A stretch of DNA of 64,000 nucleotides from an uncultured Alphaproteobacteria bacterium (GTDB lineage: Bacteria > Pseudomonadota > Alphaproteobacteria > HIMB59). The DNA lies in NCBI GenBank assembly GCA_902524245.1, contig CABZCN010000004.1, positions 21,238 through 85,237 of the forward strand. The letters are read 5' to 3'. The notes under the pieces are model-generated. The model was not told the origin of the DNA and did no database searches. It was given only the letters and a program-made list of their open reading frames with translations. Numbering within the stretch: the stretch's first letter is position 1; each line of letters opens with the position of its first letter. Below, piece by piece: positions 57,087 through 64,000 of this stretch. Both the position numbers and the translations under genes were made by a program.

Positions 57087-59438
57087 TTAGGATTTAACTC
57101 TTGATTTAGTTGGATCATAAAATGGGAAAGGTACAACCTTAGCCTTTATTCTTTTTTGTTGACCATCTAACTTACCTATTTCAACTTCAGTATTAAGCTC
57201 GCTGTATTTGACATTGATTTTACAAAGAGCAATATTTTTATTTAGAACAGGGGATTTCATACCACTTGTTATAATGCCAACTTGTTCCCTTCCATTATTT
57301 GAAGGATGAACACAGTCACCATGCCCGGTAGTTTCATTTCCCTCAATCTCAAGTCCAACTAGTTTTCTTTGAGGGTTTGCCTTTCTTTCAAGTAAAGCTT
57401 CTTTACCAATAAAGTTATCTTCTTTTGATTTGAGAGGAACTGTAAAACCAATTCCCGCCTCAAACGGATCAGTTTGATCATCGAATTCATAATTTGCAAA
57501 AACTAAACCAGCTTCAATTCTAACTAAATCCAAAGCGTCCAATCCCATAGGCACAATTCCAAACTCTTCTCCAGCTTTCATTACAGCATCCCAAACTTCA
57601 GCAGCTTTACTCGGATGACAGAATATTTCATAACCTAGTTCACCTGTATATCCAGTTCTAGAAACCATTAAAGGAATTCCATCTAAAGTATTTAACCTAG
57701 CTATAGAAAACCTAAACCACTCTAAATCAGTCAATGATGTTTGATGAGGAGGGGTCCAGATTATCTTTTTTAATATTTCTCTACTCTTTGGCCCTTGGAC
57801 GGAAACATTATGTAAATTATCAGTAGAAGATTTAATCCATACTTTTAAGTTATGTTCCTTTGCTTTTTCTCTTAACCATTCACCGCAATACTCATCTCCA
57901 CAAATCCACCTAAAATTATCATCCGTCATTTTGAATACTGTACCGTCATCAAGCATACCTCCATGCTCGTAGCACATCGCAGTGTAAACAACTTGGCCAA
58001 CAGATAGTTTTCTGATGTTTCTGGTGCAGGTCATTTGTAAAAGTTCTTCAGCGTCTGGGCCTCGTACTTCAAACTTTCTTAGTGCTGATAGATCCATAAT
58101 GATAGCCCGCTCTCTGCAAGCTTCATATTCTTGGTGCGCCCCGTGATTATTATAATTAGAAGCTAACCAGAAGCCTTTGTACTCAACAATATTTTCAGTA
58201 AGTTTTGATACTCTTGGGTGAAAACCAGTTTCTTTAGTTAATTTGGGATCAGAGTCTGCTTTCATTCTAAATGCCATTCCTTTACTAAAAGGTCTATTCG
58301 GTCTATAGACTCTAACAAAAATGTCAGTAGGATTCCATCCATTAGCTGCATCTACATCATCTGGACAGGCAGAGGAGACACAAACTAAATTTTTCAGGGC
58401 TTTAAACATCACATAGTCTCCTGGTCTAGACCATGGTTCATCAAAAATTAAAGCATTATTTGCATCAATGGCTGTGTTGTAAAATAAATTTATAGCATTC
58501 CAACCTAGTCTTTTTCTCACAGTAAACTTATCTAAAACATAATTAAAATTATCTGAGCAATTTGGATGACCAAAATAGCCAATATCATCATAAAATTTTG
58601 AAGTACATGCAGTACCAAACGTATCATGTCTTCCGACAGTGTCTCTGTAGACTTCAACCATGGGCATTTGATTTTCATCGTAATATTTAGAATGGAGACC
58701 TGGCATTGGAAAAGCACTACCCATTAAATATCTACTATTAGTTGTATCTATTGAGAGCTCTTGGCCTTTTTGAAGGCTCTCTGAGTCGAATGCCATAAAG
58801 TCAGAACATTGTCTTCCATAAACATCAATTATCTGAATAAAATCTCCTTCTTTGACCTCATAGGCCATTGCGGTATATCTTTTAACAAAAATTTCTTCAA
58901 CAGGATCCATTAAAGGGTCTGGTAATAAAAATTCCCCCTCTTCACGTTTTTTATTTCTTTGAACAATTACTCGTAGTTCGGATGCAGGAATATTTTCATG
59001 TGTAATTTCACTTTCGCCTGGTGCTGAAATTGTACAAACAATGGAGTCGTTTGTTTTAAACTCCTCAATTGAACCTGAAAGTGAATTTTGAGAAAATACT
59101 AAAATCGATTGATTAATAGACTCTACCTCATATCCAAGTTTTTTTAATTTAGTACGTGCTATTTGAGCTGACTCCTCCTCGCTCGTAAGGATTTTTTTTG
59201 TTAATTGTCCGTTGTGCTCGTTATTAAGACCTAAAGCTGATAGATTACACTCTCGCTTTGAATTAAAGCATACAATCTCGGCTTGTTGATGGCCTTCTAA
59301 ATTAATTATTTTAAATTTATCATCTGGTTCTAATTTTAATGTGAGAGAACCTCCGCCAGTTACCAAATAATTTTCTAAATCGTCACCAAGAGCTGGTAAT
59401 CCAGGTTCATAAGGTTGAGTAACTCTTGGAATGATCAT
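57087..59438 (-). CDS. tdm: TMAO demethylase (Tdm)
   Basis: Tdm splits TMAO into dimethylamine and formaldehyde, and the formaldehyde is passed to tetrahydrofolate. The 783-residue protein has the Tdm domain order: an N-terminal DUF1989 region (about 1-390) and a C-terminal GcvT-like folate domain (about 420-783, with VVYTAMCYEHGGMLDDGTVF, VSRTGYTGELGYEIF and LDALDLVRIEAGLVFANYEFD). Cys278, Cys294 and Cys358 have spacings of 16 and 64 residues. As far as I recall these match the three zinc-ligand cysteines described for the Methylocella enzyme. It follows the TMAO transporter with a 3-base gap. The DUF1989/GcvT pairing distinguishes it from plain GcvT. Confidence 0.92.
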   Translation of the reverse strand: MIIPRVTQPYEPGLPALGDDLENYLVTGGGSLTLKLEPDDKFKIINLEGHQQAEIVCFNSKRECNLSALGLNNEHNGQLTKKILTSEEESAQIARTKLKKLGYEVESINQSILVFSQNSLSGSIEEFKTNDSIVCTISAPGESEITHENIPASELRVIVQRNKKREEGEFLLPDPLMDPVEEIFVKRYTAMAYEVKEGDFIQIIDVYGRQCSDFMAFDSESLQKGQELSIDTTNSRYLMGSAFPMPGLHSKYYDENQMPMVEVYRDTVGRHDTFGTACTSKFYDDIGYFGHPNCSDNFNYVLDKFTVRKRLGWNAINLFYNTAIDANNALIFDEPWSRPGDYVMFKALKNLVCVSSACPDDVDAANGWNPTDIFVRVYRPNRPFSKGMAFRMKADSDPKLTKETGFHPRVSKLTENIVEYKGFWLASNYNNHGAHQEYEACRERAIIMDLSALRKFEVRGPDAEELLQMTCTRNIRKLSVGQVVYTAMCYEHGGMLDDGTVFKMTDDNFRWICGDEYCGEWLREKAKEHNLKVWIKSSTDNLHNVSVQGPKSREILKKIIWTPPHQTSLTDLEWFRFSIARLNTLDGIPLMVSRTGYTGELGYEIFCHPSKAAEVWDAVMKAGEEFGIVPMGLDALDLVRIEAGLVFANYEFDDQTDPFEAGIGFTVPLKSKEDNFIGKEALLERKANPQRKLVGLEIEGNETTGHGDCVHPSNNGREQVGIITSGMKSPVLNKNIALCKINVKYSELNTEVEIGKLDGQQKRIKAKVVPFPFYDPTKSRVKS

Positions 59439-59441
59439 TCT

Positions 59442-61517
59442 CTATGCTAATCCAAGAGCTTTTTTTCTTTCCTCTGCCCAATTTCTAACAATAACATCTA
59501 CACATATAGCAATAAGAGAGACAAATATTCCAAGTGTTAAAGCGACACCTGCACCATCTTTTGTTCTAGATAAAGCACCAAAAATAATTTGTCCTAGATC
59601 TTCAGTTCCTATAAGTGCCCCTAAAATTACCATCTGAAGTGAGAATACGACTGTTTGGTTGACTCCCAACATTACTGTTGGGAAAGCAATGGGTATTTCA
59701 ATATTTGTCCATCGTTGAAAAGCTGAAACTCCTGACATAGTTCCAGCCTCGTGAAGAGATAGTGGAACACTTTTTAAACCCCAAACTGTGTATCTTGTTG
59801 CTGGAACAGTAGCATAAACTATAGCTGCAATTAGCACTGAGGTGTCAGTTATATTAAACAAGAATATAACTGGAATTAGGTAAACGAAAGAAGGGAATGT
59901 TTCAAAAAAATCACAGAAAGACAAAAGTATTCTTCCGCCTCTTTCAGTTCTACCAAATATTGAACCTAAAATAATTCCATTAAGTGAAGCCATAATTACT
60001 GCAAATGATCCCATATACATTGTAATTAAAGCTCTGTCCCAATATTCAGATAATGCAATAAACAATAACATACCACCAACGATCAAAGCAGTTCTTGAAT
60101 TACCTACAATATACGCTGCGCCCATCGCTAGTGTAAATGTTGCAATAACTGGCATACCTAAGTAGGCATGTTTCATTGGTCCTAATACTTGTGTTAGCAA
60201 AAACTTATTAAAAGAATTTAATGAGTAAAAAAATGTCTCCCAAACCCAGTCAACTGCACCATCAATATAATGAGCTATTGTTAAACCTTTTTCTATGGGA
60301 ATAACATATAAGTAATTTATTTTATCAAAGTAACCACCAGATATAAAAGCAATGATTGAAAAAATGACGACAGAAATAGCAAAAATAATTAATAATTTAT
60401 ATCTTTGGAAGAATGTTAAATTTTCAAAATAGTCTTTTTGTTTATCAGCCCAAGCTTTGGTAAATCTATCGAGGATAACCGCGATAATAACAATACACAA
60501 ACCTGCCTCTGCTGCTTTTCCAATCTTTAAACTGTTGAGTGCAATTTTTAAATTCAAACCTAAGCCTTTAGCTCCTACGAATGAAGCTATGACAACCATT
60601 GCTAGACATTGCATGATAACTGTATTTACGCCATTAAGAATATCTCTTCTAGCTGCTGGAATTAAAACTTTAAAAAGCAATTGCGGTTTTGTACACCCAC
60701 TCATTAAGCCTGCTTCAACAACTTCAGGAGAAATTCTTTTCAGTCCAAGAATTGTATTTCTTATCATAGGTGGAGTTGCAATAATAATAGTAGCGATTGA
60801 ACCAGCGTGATCTCCAAGTCCAAACAAAGCAATAATTGGAACTAAATATGCAAACTGAGGCATAGTCTGCATAACATTTAAAACTGGTTGTAAGGCAGTC
60901 TCGACTTTTTTATCAAGGTATCCCCAAATTCCAAAAGAAAGACCAAGAACGAAACAAATTGGCGTAGTAATCAACACAAATGACAATGTTTGAATTGACG
61001 GAACATAATTTCCAAATACCGAAATGTATAATGCACCTATACCCCCTAAAAGCCCAAGCCTGATACCATTCAGCTGGTATCCAAGAAGAAATGCACCCAC
61101 AGTTGTTGCTGTCCAAGGCAATGCAGGCCAACTTAACCAATCATTTTCTTTTAGCCATGAGTCGCTTACAAATACGTCTATTATTTTGTCTCCGCCTAAT
61201 AAGAGTTCTCTTACGACAGTGATTAAAAAGAGCAAGCCTTGTGAAACAGCTTTAGTGAATTCTCTAAAAGCAGCTTTTTCTTCGTACATTTCAAAGACTG
61301 GATCCCAAACCTTTAATGGGAACCACTCATATAAAGCATTAAAGATTACGTTATTAATTGCTAATGGAATTCCTTTAAGGACTGATGGGAGTCTCCATAA
61401 ATAATTATTTTCACTTTGTGGAATAAGAAAATAAAGAATAAGAAAAATTAATATAAGAATGCCAAATTGAGCTGGCTTAGAATTTCTTATAGTTTCTAAG
61501 TAGTTCTTATCCACCAA
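59442..61517 (-). CDS. tmoV: TMAO ABC transporter permease (TmoV), duplicated permease domains
   Basis: This 691-residue inner-membrane protein contains two fused binding-protein-dependent permease domains. The first coupling motif is EAGLMSGCTKPQLLFKVLIPAARRDIL, near residue 285, and the second is EAGTMSGVSAFQRWTNIEIPIAFP, near residue 610. Each is in a six-helix unit. Related permeases of the ProW/OpuAB type are single. The duplication fits TMAO transporters in marine bacteria. It overlaps tmoW by 11 bases. I assign TmoV as the permease and TmoW as the ATPase from memory of the naming. Confidence 0.85.
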   Translation of the reverse strand: MVDKNYLETIRNSKPAQFGILILIFLILYFLIPQSENNYLWRLPSVLKGIPLAINNVIFNALYEWFPLKVWDPVFEMYEEKAAFREFTKAVSQGLLFLITVVRELLLGGDKIIDVFVSDSWLKENDWLSWPALPWTATTVGAFLLGYQLNGIRLGLLGGIGALYISVFGNYVPSIQTLSFVLITTPICFVLGLSFGIWGYLDKKVETALQPVLNVMQTMPQFAYLVPIIALFGLGDHAGSIATIIIATPPMIRNTILGLKRISPEVVEAGLMSGCTKPQLLFKVLIPAARRDILNGVNTVIMQCLAMVVIASFVGAKGLGLNLKIALNSLKIGKAAEAGLCIVIIAVILDRFTKAWADKQKDYFENLTFFQRYKLLIIFAISVVIFSIIAFISGGYFDKINYLYVIPIEKGLTIAHYIDGAVDWVWETFFYSLNSFNKFLLTQVLGPMKHAYLGMPVIATFTLAMGAAYIVGNSRTALIVGGMLLFIALSEYWDRALITMYMGSFAVIMASLNGIILGSIFGRTERGGRILLSFCDFFETFPSFVYLIPVIFLFNITDTSVLIAAIVYATVPATRYTVWGLKSVPLSLHEAGTMSGVSAFQRWTNIEIPIAFPTVMLGVNQTVVFSLQMVILGALIGTEDLGQIIFGALSRTKDGAGVALTLGIFVSLIAICVDVIVRNWAEERKKALGLA

Positions 61518-62523
61518 ATAAAACTTTTATTACTTTTGAAGGGTTGATTGATCCAACTTCTGAACTATCTTTAGGATCTATAACTTTTATTATTTCTTTA
61601 CTATTAAGAATTTTTTCAGCAACACTCTCTATAATGTCGTCTTTAGATACTTTTAGATTGTCTGAAGCATTTGTGTCCTTAGGGTCCATTATAGACTCTA
61701 TTTTTAATACTTTTTCTCTAGGAACATCTTCTGTAAATTTTTTAACATAATCAGTTGCGGGGTTTAAAACAATATTACCCGGAGTGTCTAATTGTTCAAT
61801 AATTCCATCTTTCATAATTGCAATACGATCAGCTAATCTAAGAGCCTCATCAAAATCGTGCGTGACAAACATAATTGTTTTGTTAAGAACCCCTTGAAGT
61901 CTTAAAAATTCATCCTGCATTTCTTTTCGAATTAAAGGATCTAATGCAGAGAATGGTTCATCTAAAAACCAAATGTCTGGCTCAACTGCCAGTGATCTAG
62001 CTATTCCTACTCTTTGTTGCTGTCCACCAGATAACTCTCTTGGAAAGTAATTTTCTCTTCCTTTGAGCCCAACCAATTCGACCATTTCTAAAGCCTTGTA
62101 CATACTATTTTCTGTACTGACTCCTTTTACCTGCAAGGGGAAGGCAATATTTTCAATGACTGTTTTATGAGGAAGTAGGGCAAAATTTTGAAAAACCATT
62201 CCCATTTTCTCTCTTCTAAGCTCAACTAATTGTTTGTTGTTCATTAAACAAATATCTTCACCGTCAACTAATATTTTACCTGCGGTTGCGTCAGTCAATC
62301 TTGAAATACATCTCAATAAGGTGGATTTTCCTGAGCCTGATAGGCCCATGACAACTAACATCTCTCCTTTTTCAACATCAAAAGAGGCATTATTTACACC
62401 CACTATACATCCTGCTTCTTGAAATTGTTTAGCATCCACAGACCCATTAGAGTCTGCTAATAGCTTGTTCGCATTGGCGCCAAAGATCTTGTAGACAGAA
62501 TCGCAACTAATAGTTGGTGACAT
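61507..62523 (-). CDS. tmoW: TMAO ABC transporter ATP-binding protein (TmoW)
   Basis: This 338-residue ATPase belongs to the ProV/OpuAA branch. It shows Walker A VVMGLSGSGKSTLLRC, the signature LSGGQQQRVGIARSLAV, Walker B IWFLDEPFSALDPLI and a switch histidine in VTHDFDEAL. The C-terminal region (about 255-338) is short and does not show a clear double CBS domain, unlike classic ProV. It lies just downstream of an intercistronic hairpin after tmoX. Gene context with tdm makes TMAO more likely than glycine betaine as substrate. Confidence 0.88.
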   Translation of the reverse strand: MSPTISCDSVYKIFGANANKLLADSNGSVDAKQFQEAGCIVGVNNASFDVEKGEMLVVMGLSGSGKSTLLRCISRLTDATAGKILVDGEDICLMNNKQLVELRREKMGMVFQNFALLPHKTVIENIAFPLQVKGVSTENSMYKALEMVELVGLKGRENYFPRELSGGQQQRVGIARSLAVEPDIWFLDEPFSALDPLIRKEMQDEFLRLQGVLNKTIMFVTHDFDEALRLADRIAIMKDGIIEQLDTPGNIVLNPATDYVKKFTEDVPREKVLKIESIMDPKDTNASDNLKVSKDDIIESVAEKILNSKEIIKVIDPKDSSEVGSINPSKVIKVLFGG

Positions 62524-62553
62524 AAGATTAACCTATCAAAAAAAATTAAAAGT

Positions 62554-62581
62554 AAAATCCTCCCTTTTTAGGGAGGATTTT
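62554..62581. terminator. Hairpin between tmoX and tmoW
   Basis: An 11-base-pair perfect stem (AAAATCCTCCC / GGGAGGATTTT) with a TTTTTA loop is followed on the minus strand by a T-rich run. It lies 13 bases after tmoX stops and 31 bases before tmoW starts. This is the classic position of a partial terminator that raises binding-protein levels over the rest of an ABC transporter operon. Confidence 0.85.
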
Positions 62582-62593
62582 AAAAATATTATA

Positions 62594-63535
62594 TTACTTC
62601 ATGAAGAGATCGATTTGATCTCTGTTATTAGCAATATATGCAGTAGCTGCCTCTGCGTGAGTCATACCACCGTTATCAACATAGTTAGCCATTTCACCAA
62701 TGTTACCTGATGTAAATTCCATTTTTGTGTAGAATTTATATGCAGATGTATGAGTGATTGGGAACTTGATGTGTGCTGCTTTTTTTAACCAACCAATTGG
62801 TGAACCACAACCAGTTGTCTCAACAGAACCGCCGTCTTCAATTCTACAACCTTGGTAGAAAGGTGGGAATTCAATAAATACAAATCCCTCAGCATCAGTA
62901 AAGTTTGGTGTCCAGTTAAAGATCACTGTTCCTCTACCTTCTTTTTTTGCAGCTGCTAGTTCTGCCCATAATGCATCAGCACTACCAGCAAACTTAACCA
63001 TCCACTGGTCATCTAAGCCAAGACCTTTTAGTCTGTTAGGCATCACATCAGTGTGCCACTCATAAGGACCTTCTAACCATCTACCTTTACCCTCAGAGTC
63101 AGGTGTAGCAAAGTTAGCTTGACACTCAGGAGATTTTAAAGCTTCCCAATTTGGAAGACCTGGACATAAATTTTCATCAATAACCCATTGTGGAACACCC
63201 ATGTCTTCAAGAGTTGGAGCTAAGTGTGAACCAGCATCGATTAAACCACCTTTATCCATAGCTTCATAAAATGGTTTAGCCATAGTTGACTGCCATGTTT
63301 CATGAGCAACGTGGAGTTCACCTACTCTGACAGCTTCATATCTTGTTGCTGACTCAGCAGGGACTAATTCAACATCATAACCAAGCTCTTCAAAAGCTTG
63401 TGCCATAACGTTAGCCATAACGATTTGGCTTGACCAGTTTAAAACTGGAATTCTAATCGGGTCTGCTGCTTTTGCTACAGTTGTAAAACCAGCAAACAGG
63501 ACTAGAGCGTAAAATAATGAAATAAATTTTTTCAT
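62594..63535 (-). CDS. tmoX: TMAO-binding periplasmic protein (TmoX)
   Basis: This 313-residue protein binds quaternary amine-type ligands in the periplasm (OpuAC/ProX family). It has a clear Sec signal peptide, MKKFISLFYALVLFAGFTT with cleavage after VAKA (about residue 23). The mature protein is tryptophan-rich (VLNWSSQIVMANVM, HETWQSTMAKPF, EGPYEWHTDVMP, FNWTPNF), as needed for a cation-pi box that binds trimethylammonium groups. The operon with tdm and tmm points to TMAO. Glycine betaine or carnitine binding cannot be excluded by sequence. A GGAGGAG lies 5 bases before the start. Confidence 0.88.
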   Translation of the reverse strand: MKKFISLFYALVLFAGFTTVAKAADPIRIPVLNWSSQIVMANVMAQAFEELGYDVELVPAESATRYEAVRVGELHVAHETWQSTMAKPFYEAMDKGGLIDAGSHLAPTLEDMGVPQWVIDENLCPGLPNWEALKSPECQANFATPDSEGKGRWLEGPYEWHTDVMPNRLKGLGLDDQWMVKFAGSADALWAELAAAKKEGRGTVIFNWTPNFTDAEGFVFIEFPPFYQGCRIEDGGSVETTGCGSPIGWLKKAAHIKFPITHTSAYKFYTKMEFTSGNIGEMANYVDNGGMTHAEAATAYIANNRDQIDLFMK

Positions 63536-63604
63536 TTACTCCTCCTATATCTATTATAATAGTAGAAGTAATATAGGGCATAAGACAACAAGGTTGAAGC
63601 CTTA

Positions 63605-63623
63605 AAATCCATAATATGAAACA
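63605..63623. promoter_or_regulatory. Operator site 4: half-degenerate palindrome between tmoX and the alanine racemase-like gene
   Basis: AAATCCATAATATGAAACA matches site 3 at 16 of 19 positions; the right arm ATGAAACA is perfect and the outer left arm is degenerate. It lies 70 bases upstream of tmoX and 38 bases upstream of the racemase-like gene. Confidence 0.68.
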
Positions 63624-63660
63624 ACTAGGTATTAAAAAAAACCAAAAAATCAATAAAAAA

Positions 63661-64000
63661 ATGATTTTTGTGAGTAAAGAAAATCTGTCGCATAATTATA
63701 GGCAAATCGATAAGTTCTCAGGTAAATCAAGGGTTATAAGTGTAATAAAAGGTGATGGGTATGGGCACGGCCTTTTGGAATGTTGTAAAATATTAAAAAC
63801 GAATAAGTGTAAAGATTTTTATGTTGCTAGGTTAGATGATGCTATCAAACTGGGAGAAAATTTTAAGAATATAAATATTTACTTGTTATCAGGTGTGATT
63901 TCAAAAAATGATTTAAAAGAAATAAAAAAACATAAAATAATTCCAATTATTAATAATGTCGATCAATTATCTTTATTAAAAACTTCACAAAAACTTAAGT
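63661..64000 (+). CDS. Alanine racemase-like protein, N-terminal part
   Basis: This is the first 113 residues of a PLP-dependent fold type III enzyme, cut by the right edge. The PLP-lysine motif is in RVISVIKGDGYGHGLLECCK, close to the alanine racemase consensus (VVKADAYGHG), preceded by LSHNYRQIDKF. I take the start at 63661 because it gives the usual short leader before the HNY motif. An in-frame ATG at 63616 lies inside operator site 4 and would add 15 lysine-rich residues. Being next to the TMAO regulon could mean an amino acid racemase with another substrate, but the sequence is incomplete. Confidence 0.8.
   Translation, partial: MIFVSKENLSHNYRQIDKFSGKSRVISVIKGDGYGHGLLECCKILKTNKCKDFYVARLDDAIKLGENFKNINIYLLSGVISKNDLKEIKKHKIIPIINNVDQLSLLKTSQKLK

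Noticed and set aside
59442..63535. Glycine betaine/proline (ProVWX/OpuA) transporter
   Set aside because: The family matches, but the operon with tdm and opposite tmm, and the fused double permease, favour TMAO. Not fully excluded.
63616..63660. Upstream start of the racemase-like gene
   Set aside because: The ATG lies within the operator and adds a lysine-rich leader before a normal racemase start.

Overview
The window looks like part of the chromosome of a streamlined, AT-rich marine alphaproteobacterium of the SAR11 (Pelagibacterales) or HIMB59/AEGEAN-169 type. The evidence is very AT-rich DNA, almost no spacer between genes, many start/stop overlaps, convergent genes overlapping by 4-8 bases, and a methylated-amine gene set like that known in SAR11 and roseobacters. 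The taxonomic call is inference from gene content. I see no insertion sequence, prophage, CRISPR array or rRNA operon.

Layout. 1-4767: complex I genes nuoABCDEF and the start of nuoG, all on the minus strand. 4768-5374: the only long gene-free gap. 5375-6760: a HAD phosphatase/sugar nucleotidyltransferase fusion. 6840-13043: tRNA-Asp and tRNA-Val, an HU protein, the lon-clpX-clpP-tig proteostasis block, then tRNA-Leu and tRNA-His. 13109-17229: nitrogen control genes glnB, glnA and glnE. 17220-22111: dus, hisI, thrS and two EamA-type exporters. 22127-28526: mnmA and a sufBCDS-T-A iron-sulfur operon. 28577-31491: a hydrolase, anmK and tyrS. 31484-34961: a MetX-like hydrolase/acyltransferase, a second glutamine synthetase (GS)-like enzyme and a class I amidotransferase. 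34971-36654: two tiny membrane proteins and an ammonium transporter. 36888-38757: gmaS and an unknown partner.

From about 38.8 kb to the right edge lies a methylated-amine region. The tmoX-tmoW-tmoV genes encode a likely trimethylamine N-oxide (TMAO) importer. Tmm oxidises trimethylamine to TMAO, and Tdm splits TMAO to dimethylamine and formaldehyde. A sarcosine-oxidase/N-methylglutamate-dehydrogenase-like set (SoxBDAG/MgdABCD) is followed by a glutamate-synthase-like trio (MgsABC/GlxBCD). A second operon holds an FAD amine oxidoreductase, another GS-like ligase, a second MgsABC trio and an unknown lysine-tailed protein. An IclR-family regulator sits between the two operons.

The main new observation is a shared 19-base palindromic element (consensus TGTTyCATAwTATGAAACA). 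It lies upstream of four loci: the FAD-oxidoreductase operon, iclR itself, the divergent tmm/soxB promoter region, and the divergent tmoX/alr region. This suggests one IclR regulon covering about 25 kb. The two MgsABC sets are not equivalent: the MgsC-like protein of the set next to soxG has lost a cysteine cluster that the other keeps. With gmaS, the second MgsABC set and four GS paralogues in 31 kb, the window may hold two separate gamma-glutamyl amine routes, one of them without a known substrate.
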